The notes beneath the pieces are model-generated. The model was not told where the DNA came from and ran no database searches. It saw nothing but the letters and a program-made list of their open reading frames with translations. Of a stretch of 50,932 nt of DNA, positions 1 through 7,176 are shown one piece after another. This DNA is from Roseateles sp. GTDB lineage: Bacteria; Pseudomonadota; Gammaproteobacteria; Burkholderiales; Burkholderiaceae. Both the position numbers and the translations under genes were made by a program. The stretch is from NCBI GenBank assembly GCA_019232985.1, contig JAFAMW010000014.1, forward strand, positions 1 to 50,932, in the 5' to 3' direction. Every line of letters begins with the position of its first letter. The first letter of the stretch is position 1.

Positions 1-183
1 CCCGCCCCGAAGGGTTCGTGCGATAACAGGCCCGCGCGGGTGTTGCGGCGCTCGGCTGTCGGGCCACCAGCCCGACCTTCGCACCGCGCCTACGCGCCGG
101 CCTGTTCTCGCGCGAACGCGACCCACCGGGGTTCTGCAGAGGGTCCCTCGCCCCATGCGGGCAAGTTCGCAGGGCTTCGCCGA

Positions 184-209
184 CAATCGGGGCCTGGCGC
201 CCCGGATTG
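184..209 (+). promoter_or_regulatory. Leader hairpin upstream of mnmA; rest of 1-246 has no recognisable gene
   Basis: CAATCGGGGC and GCCCCGGATTG form an inverted repeat with a CTGGC loop and one bulged base, about 40 nt before the mnmA start. No T-run follows it, so it is not an obvious terminator. A GACAAT hexamer at 182-187 overlaps the left arm and resembles a -10 box. The remainder of 1-246 is GC-rich; an open frame runs through it in phase with mnmA, but its translation looks non-coding and I recognise nothing in it. Confidence 0.35.
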
Positions 210-246
210 CAGCTGCACCGAGGGCGCCGAGCATACGTTCCCCCCG

Positions 247-1365
247 ATGAGCAAAAAACAACGCATCGTCGTCGGCCTGTCCGGCGGCGTCGACTCCGCC
301 GTGTCGGCCTGGCTGCTGAAACAGCAGGGCCACGAGGTCGTCGGCATCTTCATGAAGAACTGGGAAGACGACGACGACAGCGCGTACTGCTCGTCGAACG
401 TCGACTTCGTCGACGCCGCGGCCGTCGCCGACGTGATCGGCATCGAGATCGAGCACGTGAACTTCGCGGCCGACTACAAGGACCGCGTGTTTGCGGCCTT
501 TCTGCGCGAGTACCGGGCCGGTCGCACGCCGAACCCCGACGTGCTGTGCAACGCCGAAATCAAGTTCAAGGCCTTCCTCGACCACGCGCTGCGGCTCGGC
601 GCCGAGAAGATCGCGACGGGTCATTACGCGCGCGTTCGCGAGCTCGCCGGAACGCACCAGTTGCTCAAGGGCCTCGACCCCGCGAAGGACCAGAGCTACT
701 TCCTGCACCGCCTGAACCAGCCGCAATTGGCGAAGACGCTGTTTCCGGTTGGCGAACTGAAAAAGACCGAGGTCCGCCGCATCGCCGAAGACATCAGGCT
801 GCCGAACGCCAGGAAGAAGGACTCGACCGGCATCTGCTTTATCGGCGAGCGGCCGTTCCGCGAGTTCCTGAACCGCTACCTGGCCCACGCGCCGGGCCCG
901 ATCAAGGACGAGCGCGGCCGCAAGATCGGCGAGCATGTGGGCCTGTCGTTCTACACGCTGGGGCAGCGCCAGGGCCTCGGCATCGGCGGCATCAAGGAGA
1001 AGGGGTCAGCGCGCGGCGGCGGCGCGCACGCCCCCTGGTTCGTCGCGCGCAAGGACCTCGAGCGCAACACCCTCGTCGTCGTCCAGGGCCACGAGCACCC
1101 GTGGCTGCAAAGCCGCCGCCTCGTCGCCGACGACCTGGCCTGGACCGGCGCCGCGCCGGCCGACGCGCGAGAAGGCTTCGCCGCCAAGACCCGCTACCGC
1201 CAGGCCGACGCGGCCTGCGCCTACGCCGCCCAGGGCGAGCAGCGCTTCGAGCTGCGCTTCGCCGCGCCGCAATGGGCGGTCACGCCGGGCCAGAGCGCGG
1301 TGCTCTACGCCGGCGAGGTCTGCCTCGGCGGCGGCGTGATCGCCGAGGCCCATGCCGAGGCCTGA
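247..1365 (+). CDS. mnmA: tRNA-specific 2-thiouridylase MnmA
   Basis: Cytoplasmic enzyme that thiolates U34 of the Lys, Glu and Gln tRNAs using ATP and a persulfide delivered by the IscS/Tus relay. The 372-residue product begins with an N-type ATP pyrophosphatase PP-loop, SGGVDS at residues 12-17. It has the two redox cysteines expected of the family, in [12 protein letters not shown] near residue 100 and [10 protein letters not shown] near 200, and the usual central and C-terminal domains. The frame is open upstream to position 40, but conservation begins at [14 protein letters not shown], so the start is placed at 247. Its 3' end overlaps the following kinase gene by 14 nt. Family assignment is secure. 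Confidence 0.96.
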   Translation: MSKKQRIVVGLSGGVDSAVSAWLLKQQGHEVVGIFMKNWEDDDDSAYCSSNVDFVDAAAVADVIGIEIEHVNFAADYKDRVFAAFLREYRAGRTPNPDVLCNAEIKFKAFLDHALRLGAEKIATGHYARVRELAGTHQLLKGLDPAKDQSYFLHRLNQPQLAKTLFPVGELKKTEVRRIAEDIRLPNARKKDSTGICFIGERPFREFLNRYLAHAPGPIKDERGRKIGEHVGLSFYTLGQRQGLGIGGIKEKGSARGGGAHAPWFVARKDLERNTLVVVQGHEHPWLQSRRLVADDLAWTGAAPADAREGFAAKTRYRQADAACAYAAQGEQRFELRFAAPQWAVTPGQSAVLYAGEVCLGGGVIAEAHAEA

Positions 1366-2617
1366 GCTGCGCGACCGCTTCGGCGAGCGCTTCGACCGCC
1401 TGCTCGTGCGCGTCGCCCAGCCGAGCGTCGTGCTGCGCGTCGCCGCGCTCGCGATCTGCGTGCTCGAAGTGTTCGCGGCGGTCGGCGCGCTGCTGGGCTT
1501 TCGCACCGACGCCTACGACGGCCTCGTGCCCGCGCTCTACCAGCGCCTCGGCGGCGCGCCGAGCGACCGCGCGCTGCTGCTCGCCTGCCTCGCCCTCGTG
1601 CTCACGTTCGCCTGGGCCTGCTGGCGCCTGACGCGCGACGGCAGCGCCGACCAGCCGCCGCACCACGCGCTCGCGCGCATCCTCACCGTCGACCTGCTCG
1701 CCGTGTGCGTGACGCCGGGCCTGCCCTTCCTCGTCACGGCGCTCGCGGCCGTGCTGCTGCGCGTACGCGAAGCCTTCCTGTTCGCGCTGTTCCAGGTCGC
1801 GCTCAACGTCGGCCTGTACGCGCTGCTGCCCTCGGCCGACGCGCCGGCCGCCGGCGTCGACCTGCCGGGCTGGTTCGACAAGCTGAGCCTGCTCGTCTCG
1901 ATGGCCGCGCTGCACGGCCTCGCGTTCGGCCTGGGCCGCATGGCCGCGGCCGAGGCCGAGAAGCGCCGCTGGCTGCAGGTCATGCTCGCCGAGCGCGTGT
2001 CGGCCGAGCAGCTGCTCGCCGAGCAGCTGCGCTACGCCGAGCGGCTCGCGCTCGCGCGCGAGTTCCACGACGTGTTCGGCCACCACCTGACGGCGCTGAA
2101 CCTGCAGCTCCAGCTCGGCAGCGCGCTGCTCCAGCGCGAGGACGCGACGAGCGCCGCGCAGGCCGTCGAGCGCGCGCGCGAGGGCGCGGCGCGCCTGCTC
2201 GACGACGTGCGCGAGGCCGTGTCGGCGCAGCGCAGCTCGCGCCGCATCGACCTGTCGGCCGCGCTCGAGGCGCTCGCGAGCGGCGTCGAGAGCACGCGCG
2301 TCGAGCTCGCCGTCGCCGACGCCGCGCGCGACCTGAGCCCGCGCGTCGCCCACGCGCTGCTGCGCTGCGTGCAGGAGGCCGTGACGAACGCGGTGCGCCA
2401 CGCCCGCGCGACGCGCGTGCACGTCGCGCTCGAGGTCGACCGCGGCGGCCTGGTCCACCTGCGCATCGAGGACGATGGCCGCGGCGCGCCACGCTATGCT
2501 GCGGGCAACGGACTCAAGGGCATGGGCGAGCGCATGGCCGAACTCGGCGGGCGCATGCAGGTCAGCGCCCAGGGTCCGGGCTTCCGCATCGAACTCGAAT
2601 GTCCGACAACGGCATGA
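1352..2617 (+). CDS. Sensor histidine kinase, NarL/DesK type (HisKA_3)
   Basis: Membrane histidine kinase of 421 residues that should phosphorylate the response regulator encoded next to it. The first 200 residues hold several hydrophobic segments (roughly 28-50, 70-92, 105-155 and 168-185) with no recognisable extracellular sensor domain. The dimerisation/phosphoacceptor motif is [12 protein letters not shown] with His239. The N-box [13 protein letters not shown] lies near 339-350 and glycine-rich ATP-lid motifs DDGRG and [11 protein letters not shown] near 375-393. The ATG lies inside the end of mnmA and the TGA stop overlaps the start of the regulator as ATGA, so translation is probably coupled across all three genes. 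The signal sensed cannot be read from the sequence. Confidence 0.88.
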   Translation: MPRPELRDRFGERFDRLLVRVAQPSVVLRVAALAICVLEVFAAVGALLGFRTDAYDGLVPALYQRLGGAPSDRALLLACLALVLTFAWACWRLTRDGSADQPPHHALARILTVDLLAVCVTPGLPFLVTALAAVLLRVREAFLFALFQVALNVGLYALLPSADAPAAGVDLPGWFDKLSLLVSMAALHGLAFGLGRMAAAEAEKRRWLQVMLAERVSAEQLLAEQLRYAERLALAREFHDVFGHHLTALNLQLQLGSALLQREDATSAAQAVERAREGAARLLDDVREAVSAQRSSRRIDLSAALEALASGVESTRVELAVADAARDLSPRVAHALLRCVQEAVTNAVRHARATRVHVALEVDRGGLVHLRIEDDGRGAPRYAAGNGLKGMGERMAELGGRMQVSAQGPGFRIELECPTTA

Positions 2618-3273
2618 AGATCAACATCCTGCTGGTCGAAGACCAGCAACTCGTGCGCGACGGCCTCAAGGGCCTGCTCGCGCTGCACGACGACGTCGTC
2701 GTCACGGCCGAGGCCGGCGACGGCGTCGAGGCGCTCGAGCGCCTCGACGTCATGGCGGCCGCGTCCGACCTGCCCGACCTGGTGCTGTCGGACATGCGCA
2801 TGCCGCGGCTCGACGGCGTCGGCCTGATCCGCGCGCTCGCGGCGCGCGCGCTCGCGATCCCGGTCGTGCTCTTGACGACCTTCGACGACGCGCAGGCCTT
2901 CGACGAGGCGGTCGGCGCGGGCGCGCGCGGCTTTCTGCTCAAGGCGATCAGCCCCGAGACGCTCGTCGAGGCGCTGCGCGAGGTCGCGGCCGGCGGCACG
3001 GCGCTGCGCCCCTCGCTGACGACGCGCGTCGCCGGCGCCGCGCGCGGCCAGGCCCGCGCGTTCGAGGCGATCGAGGCGCCCGAACCGCTGTCGCCGAAGG
3101 AGCTCCAGGTGCTGCGCCTCGTCGCGAGCGGCCGCTCGAACACCGAGATCGCGGGCCTGCTCGGCAATAGCGAGGGCGTGATCAAGAACCACTGCTCGGC
3201 GATCTTCTCGAAGATGGGCGTGCGCGACCGCACGCAGGCCGTGCTGCGCGCGATCGACCTCGGCTGGATTTAA
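2614..3273 (+). CDS. Response regulator, NarL/FixJ family (REC plus LuxR-type HTH)
   Basis: DNA-binding partner of the preceding kinase. The receiver domain has the acidic pocket in LLVEDQQ, the phosphoacceptor Asp60 in VLSDMRMP, and the Thr and Lys switch residues in LLTTFDD and LLKAISP. The C-terminal LuxR/GerE helix-turn-helix spans LSPKELQVLRLVASG to GVIKNHCSAIFSKMGVRD. I chose ATG 2614 because it forms an ATGA overlap with the kinase stop; an in-frame ATG at 2599 (MSDNGMKIN) is the alternative, and neither has a clear Shine-Dalgarno. Its TAA stop overlaps the stop codon of the convergent transporter gene. Target genes are unknown. Confidence 0.88.
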   Translation: MKINILLVEDQQLVRDGLKGLLALHDDVVVTAEAGDGVEALERLDVMAAASDLPDLVLSDMRMPRLDGVGLIRALAARALAIPVVLLTTFDDAQAFDEAVGAGARGFLLKAISPETLVEALREVAAGGTALRPSLTTRVAGAARGQARAFEAIEAPEPLSPKELQVLRLVASGRSNTEIAGLLGNSEGVIKNHCSAIFSKMGVRDRTQAVLRAIDLGWI

Positions 3274-4565
3274 GCGGTTGCGTGGGCGGCCGGCACGGCC
3301 GCCTTCTCGTGGACGCGGCGCCCCGCCGTCGCCCACAGCAGCAGCGCGCAGCCGAGGCCGAGCAGGCTCGTCGTGCCGAAGAACGTCATCATCGGCGCGT
3401 AGCCCGCCGGGTTCAGCGCGCTCGCGCCGGCGCGGTCGTTGAGCCAGCCCGCGACGAGGTTGGCGCCGCCGATGCCGAAGTTCTGCACGACCCACATCAG
3501 GCCGATCGCGGTGCCGAAGCGCGCGGGCGGGACGAGCCGGCTCGTCAGCGGCCACATCACGGCCGGCACGAGCGAGTAGCTGACGCCGAGCAGCGCCGTC
3601 GCGATCCACAGGCTCCAATGCGTGAGCGCCATCACGGCGAGCGCGATCGGCAGCAGCGTCGCGCCGAACGCGAGCAGCGGCGCGTAGCGGCCGGTGCGGT
3701 CGCACAGCCAGCCGAAAGCCGGCGTCGCGAACACGGCGGCGAAGAACACATAGCTGTTCATGTCGCCGGCGGTCGCGAGGTCGAGGCCGTGGGCGTGCTG
3801 GAAATACTTGATCGAGAAAGTGCTGCGGAAGGCCAGGATCACCGCGTACCAGAGCACGCACAGCCCGAGCAGGAACCAGTAGGCGCGGCCGAAGTGGAAC
3901 AGGTCGCGCCAGACGAACTTCTCGTGCATGGTCTTGCTCGCCTGGCGTAGCGCGGCGCGGCGGCGGCGCGGGCCGACGTCGATGCCCGCGTAGACCGCCG
4001 AGGCGACGAAGGACGAGGCCGCGAACCCGAGCGCGATCAGCAGCGGCGCCTGCCAGCCCTGGGCGTAGGCCGCGGCGAACCAGCTCGTCGACTTGTCGGC
4101 CGAGGCCGAGCCGAGCCGGCCCAGCGACAGCGTCAGCGCCATCGCGAAGGCCATCTTGTCGGCCTTGAAATAGTCGGCCACGGCCGCGAGCGTCGCGATA
4201 TTGAAGGTCTCGGCGCCGACGCCGAAGAACAGGCGCCCGGCCGCCATGCCGGCGAAGTTCGGGCTCAGCGCGGTCAACGCCGCGCCGGCCAGGCAGACCG
4301 CCGAGGTCACGACCATCATGCGCGCAGCGCCGAAGCGGTCGACGAGCAGGCCGCCGACCAGGACCATCACGATGTTCGGCAGGCTGTAGATCGCGTTGAG
4401 CATGCCGATGTCGGAGTCGCTGAAGCCGCGCTGGCTCTGCAGCAGGTCGGCCACCGGCCCGATCGAGTCGTAGACATAGCTGTTGCCGTAGAAGGCCGCG
4501 GCGACGAGCGCGCAGACGATCCAGGCGGTCAGCGGGCCGTGGGTCCGCTCATTCCGGTCGGTCAT
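3270..4565 (-). CDS. MFS transporter
   Basis: Integral inner-membrane major facilitator of 431 residues with about 12 hydrophobic segments. It has the A-type loop-2/3 signature GGLLVDRFGAARMM after TM2 and a matching loop after TM8 (GWLCDRTGRYAPL), the usual sign of the two six-helix halves. The frame extends 36 codons further upstream, but ATG 4565 is preceded by AAGGAAA at suitable spacing and the upstream residues look non-coding. Substrate is not deducible; the N-terminal YGNSYVYDSIGPVADLLQ resembles sugar- or organic-acid-phosphate type MFS proteins only loosely. It converges on the NarL-type regulator, the two stop codons overlapping in TTAA. Confidence 0.85.
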   Translation of the reverse strand: MTDRNERTHGPLTAWIVCALVAAAFYGNSYVYDSIGPVADLLQSQRGFSDSDIGMLNAIYSLPNIVMVLVGGLLVDRFGAARMMVVTSAVCLAGAALTALSPNFAGMAAGRLFFGVGAETFNIATLAAVADYFKADKMAFAMALTLSLGRLGSASADKSTSWFAAAYAQGWQAPLLIALGFAASSFVASAVYAGIDVGPRRRRAALRQASKTMHEKFVWRDLFHFGRAYWFLLGLCVLWYAVILAFRSTFSIKYFQHAHGLDLATAGDMNSYVFFAAVFATPAFGWLCDRTGRYAPLLAFGATLLPIALAVMALTHWSLWIATALLGVSYSLVPAVMWPLTSRLVPPARFGTAIGLMWVVQNFGIGGANLVAGWLNDRAGASALNPAGYAPMMTFFGTTSLLGLGCALLLWATAGRRVHEKAAVPAAHATA

Positions 4566-4671
4566 AGGGTTTCCTTGTCGTCGAGCCGGGTCGGCCAAAC
4601 ATGGGGCGCGATTGTGGCAAATCCGGCGCGGCCATGGCCGTCCGTGCAGAATCGGGCGAGGAGGTGCCGCC

Positions 4672-5109
4672 ATGTCCGCCGCCGTGATCCCCTGCCTGCG
4701 CTACGCCGACGCCCACGCCGCCATTGCCTGGCTGGTGCGCGCGTTCGGCTTCGAGATCAACCTCGTCGTGCCCGACGCCCAGGGCGGCATCGCCCATGCC
4801 CAGCTGCTGTGGCGCGACGCGAAGCGCGGCCACGCGATGGTGATGCTCGGCTCGGCCGAGCCGCTCGGCGAGTTCGGCCGGCTGATGGCCCAGCCGCTCG
4901 CCTGCGAGGGCCGCTCGACGCAGTCGAGCTACCTGATCGTCGACGCGATCGACGCGCACCACGAGCGCGCGCGCGCCGCCGGCGCCGAGATCGTGCTGCC
5001 GATCGTCGACCAGGAATACGGCGGCCGCGGCTACACCTGCCGCGACCTCGAGGGTCATTTGTGGAGCTTCGGCAGCTACGACCCCTGGGGCGAGGAGAAC
5101 CGCGCATGA
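4672..5109 (+). CDS. VOC (glyoxalase/bleomycin-resistance fold) family protein
   Basis: Small cytosolic protein of 145 residues with the paired beta-alpha-beta-beta-beta modules of the vicinal oxygen chelate superfamily. It opens with AVIPCLRYADAHAAIAWLVRAFGFE and ends with YTCRDLEGHLWSFGSY, the arrangement seen in PhnB-like VOC proteins, where the C-terminal motif donates an acidic ligand or shapes the site. ATG 4672 has a GAGGAGGTG ribosome site; an ATG 60 nt upstream in frame lacks one. The stop overlaps the next gene as ATGA. Substrate unknown; VOC members include glyoxalases, dioxygenases and antibiotic-binding proteins, so no reaction is assigned. Confidence 0.82.
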   Translation: MSAAVIPCLRYADAHAAIAWLVRAFGFEINLVVPDAQGGIAHAQLLWRDAKRGHAMVMLGSAEPLGEFGRLMAQPLACEGRSTQSSYLIVDAIDAHHERARAAGAEIVLPIVDQEYGGRGYTCRDLEGHLWSFGSYDPWGEENRA

Positions 5110-5624
5110 ACGATCTGCAGTACCGATCATCGTCGCGCCACGCCGCCCTGCTCGCGGCGCTGTGCGCCGTCGCGAGCGCCTGTGCGGCGGGCCCCGCGGC
5201 CCAGGACAAGCCGCCGCAGGCCGTGCCGCCGGTGCTGCCGACGGCGCCTGCCTCGGCGGCATCGGGCGTCGGCGCATCCGACCGCGCGCGTGCCTGGGCC
5301 GACATCGAAGCGCTCGTCGGCGACGCGAACTGCAGCGCCGACGCGCAATGCCATGTCGTCGGCGTCGGCGCGCGCGCCTGCGGCGGGCCCGCGCGCTATA
5401 TCGCGTGGTCGAGCCGCATGACCGACGCGGACCAGCTCGACGCCGCCGTGCAGCGCCACGCGGCGCTCGAGCGCGAGGCGCTGAAGGGGCGCGTGTCGAA
5501 CTGCCTCGCGCTGCCCGAGCCGGTCGCGCAGTGCCGGCCGGCCTCGGGCGCGGTCGCCGGCGCGATGGCCGGGGTCGGTCGCTGCGTGATCGTGCCCGGC
5601 GCGCGCCCGCGCCTGCCCGAATAG
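5106..5624 (+). CDS. Exported cysteine-containing hypothetical protein
   Basis: A 172-residue product translated from an ATGA overlap with the VOC gene. The N-terminus MNDLQYRSSSRHAALL has basic residues followed by a hydrophobic stretch ending VASACAAGP, which could be a signal peptide or a lipobox (VASAC). A Pro/Ala-rich linker (about 32-55) precedes a compact domain with regularly spaced cysteines, in DANCSADAQCHVVG, ARACGGP, SNCLALP, AQCRPAS and GRCVIVPG, likely disulfide-bonded in the periplasm. I do not recognise a named family. The frame, composition and tight coupling support a real gene. Confidence 0.7.
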   Translation: MNDLQYRSSSRHAALLAALCAVASACAAGPAAQDKPPQAVPPVLPTAPASAASGVGASDRARAWADIEALVGDANCSADAQCHVVGVGARACGGPARYIAWSSRMTDADQLDAAVQRHAALEREALKGRVSNCLALPEPVAQCRPASGAVAGAMAGVGRCVIVPGARPRLPE

Positions 5625-5631
5625 GCGACCT

Positions 5632-6312
5632 TCAGTTCGAGTCGGAGAAGGCCGGCGTCGGCGCCGAGGCGGACCGTCCCCCTGGCGTCCGGGCCGGCGC
5701 CGACGCGGCGACCGGCGCGTCGCCAGCGTAGTCGCCGGCCGTGAAGCGCCAGTCGCTCGCGACCTTGACGGCGCGCATCAGCGGCGTGAGCTCGCGCAGC
5801 AGCTTGTGGTCGGAGCGGCTGTGCACGCCGCTGAAGCGGCGCGGGTCGCTCGGGTCGGGTTCGAGCACCCAGTCGGCCTCGCCCGTGAACGGGTCGACGT
5901 AGCGCTGGCGCAGGTGGTGGCGCTCGACCTGGCCGCGCCGGTCCTCGAGCAGCTCGTCGAGCGTCTGCGGGTACTGCTCGAGCCCCGGCGTCGCGGCGCG
6001 GTAGGCGTCGATCGCGCGCGCGATCGCGGCGCCGCGGAACTCGAGCTCGCGTTCGCGCTCGCGCTCGGCCGCGTTCTGCCAGGCCTCGCCGGCTGCTGCG
6101 AGCGCGGCCGCGCTGATCGCGACGAAGAACAGCACGATCAGGTAGGTGAAGCCGGCCTCTCGACTGGCGCGGGCTGTTGCGCGGGGCGCCGGGCCGCCCC
6201 AAGGCCCGGGCGTGGGGTCGGCGCCGGCGGGCATCCCCGACGTCGCGGCCCGCCCCCTCGGGGGACGGCTCCCGTACGCGGGGGCCGGGGGCCCACCCTT
6301 ACCAGTCCGCAT
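5632..6312 (-). CDS. Type II secretion pseudopilin-like protein with repeat-derived N-terminal extension
   Basis: Last gene of the secretion operon. From REAGFTYLIVLFFVAIS it has a prepilin-type cleavage site and transmembrane helix, but Tyr replaces Leu and no Glu occurs at position 5 of the mature form. The region ERERERELEFRGAAIARAIDAYR followed by TLDELLEDRR and DPFTGEADW fits a Burkholderiales subfamily of T2SS pseudopilins known to me. About 50 residues ahead of the cleavage site are encoded by a GC-rich repeat (6191-6296) and look like junk (GGPPAPAYGSRPPRGRA). The ATG at 6312 overlaps the end of the preceding pilin gene; ATG 6234 is an alternative. Either way the leader is abnormally long for prepilin peptidase processing. 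Confidence 0.65.
   Translation of the reverse strand: MRTGKGGPPAPAYGSRPPRGRAATSGMPAGADPTPGPWGGPAPRATARASREAGFTYLIVLFFVAISAAALAAAGEAWQNAAERERERELEFRGAAIARAIDAYRAATPGLEQYPQTLDELLEDRRGQVERHHLRQRYVDPFTGEADWVLEPDPSDPRRFSGVHSRSDHKLLRELTPLMRAVKVASDWRFTAGDYAGDAPVAASAPARTPGGRSASAPTPAFSDSN
6191..6296 (+). repeat. Interspersed GC-rich repeat, copy A
   Basis: Begins GGGCCGCCCC, contains the core GCCCCCTCGGGGGAC at about 6251-6265, then CCCGTACGCGGG and ends GGGGGCCCA. The same start, core and end recur at 13843-13912 (opposite strand) and 24243-24304. This copy is the longest, with an extra segment between the start and the core. It fills the junction between two pseudopilin genes and is read in frame by the downstream one. 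Confidence 0.7.
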
Positions 6313-6697
6313 AGAGTCGGCCGTCGCTGCCGCGGCCCGCGGCGCCGCTGCGCACGTCGTAGACATTGCCGCGCAGCTGGCCGTCGGGCGGCGGCGCGAC
6401 GAGCACCCATTGGGTGGCGTTCTCGGTCAGCGGGTCCTCGGGGATATCGCGGATATAGCGGTCGGCGACGAGCTCGTCGAGCGAGTCCGGGTAGCGCCCC
6501 CGGTCCGCCGCGAAATGGTCGATCGCGTCGCGCATCACGTTCAGCGAGGTGTGCAGGGCGGTTTCCTTGGACTTGTTGAGGCTCGCGAAGTAGCGCGGCG
6601 CCGCGATCGCCGCGAGCAGCGCGACGATCGCCATCACGACGATCAGCTCGATCAGCGTGAAGCCGCGGCTCTTGGGGCTGCGCTGCATCGGGGTCAC
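6299..6697 (-). CDS. GspG-like pseudopilin
   Basis: A 132-residue prepilin with a short basic leader and the canonical N-methylation/processing site SRGFTLIELIVVMAIVALLAAIAAPRYF, including Glu5. Downstream, AIDHFAADRGRYPDSLDELVADRYIRDIPEDPLT matches the alpha-beta region of major pseudopilins. The C-terminus DGRLYADW resembles that of the gene just upstream (DGSFYKDW). It starts in an ATGA overlap with that gene. Role: pseudopilus subunit in the inner membrane/periplasm. The sub-type (G versus a minor pseudopilin) is uncertain. Confidence 0.85.
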   Translation of the reverse strand: MTPMQRSPKSRGFTLIELIVVMAIVALLAAIAAPRYFASLNKSKETALHTSLNVMRDAIDHFAADRGRYPDSLDELVADRYIRDIPEDPLTENATQWVLVAPPPDGQLRGNVYDVRSGAAGRGSDGRLYADW

Positions 6698-7176
6698 CAG
6701 TCCTTGTAGAAGCTGCCGTCGATCGCGCGGCGCTCGGACTGCGAGTGCACGTCGAACACGTCGCGGCCGGGCCGCGGCGCGTCGGGCGGGCTGTCGTAGG
6801 CGCGCGGCGCCCAGGTCTGCTCGGCCGGCTGGCCCGGGTCGGCGAACGGGTCGCGCGGCAAGCTGCGCAGGAAATAGATCATCGAACCGTCGGGCGAGCG
6901 CACGTCCTTGACGCCCTTGACGAGGCTCGCGAGGTCGGGCGGGTAGCCGCTCGCGTCGGCGGCGCGCGCGATGCGACCCTCGTCGGCCGCGTGCTTGTAC
7001 GCGTCGATCGCGCCGCGCAGCGTGCGCAACGCGCTGCGCAACGCGTATTCCTGCGTGCGCTGGACCGAGAGCTCGAGCACCGGCCGCGCGACGCCGACGA
7101 GCATCGCGACGATCGCGAGCACGACGAGCATCTCGATCAGCGTAAAGCCGCGACGCGACCGGGCGAGGGGCTTCAT
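6694..7176 (-). CDS. GspG-like pseudopilin
   Basis: A 160-residue prepilin. The leader MKPLARSRRG is followed by FTLIEMLVVLAIVAMLVGVARP, a standard type III signal with Glu5. The body has ALRSALRTLRGAIDAYKHAADEGRIA, then YPPDLASLVKGVKDVRSPDGS and SLPRDPFADP, as in GspG-like proteins with a larger insert. The C-terminus DGSFYKDW parallels the next gene. It overlaps the secretin gene upstream by ATGA and the next pilin downstream by ATGA, so all are probably co-translated. It should be a substrate of a prepilin peptidase encoded elsewhere, since none lies in this window. Confidence 0.85.
   Translation of the reverse strand: MKPLARSRRGFTLIEMLVVLAIVAMLVGVARPVLELSVQRTQEYALRSALRTLRGAIDAYKHAADEGRIARAADASGYPPDLASLVKGVKDVRSPDGSMIYFLRSLPRDPFADPGQPAEQTWAPRAYDSPPDAPRPGRDVFDVHSQSERRAIDGSFYKDW

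Noticed and set aside
1280..2458. 392-codon minus-strand open frame opposite the NarL-type kinase
   Set aside because: Repetitive Arg/Ala/Glu-rich translation, antisense to a kinase with all catalytic motifs.
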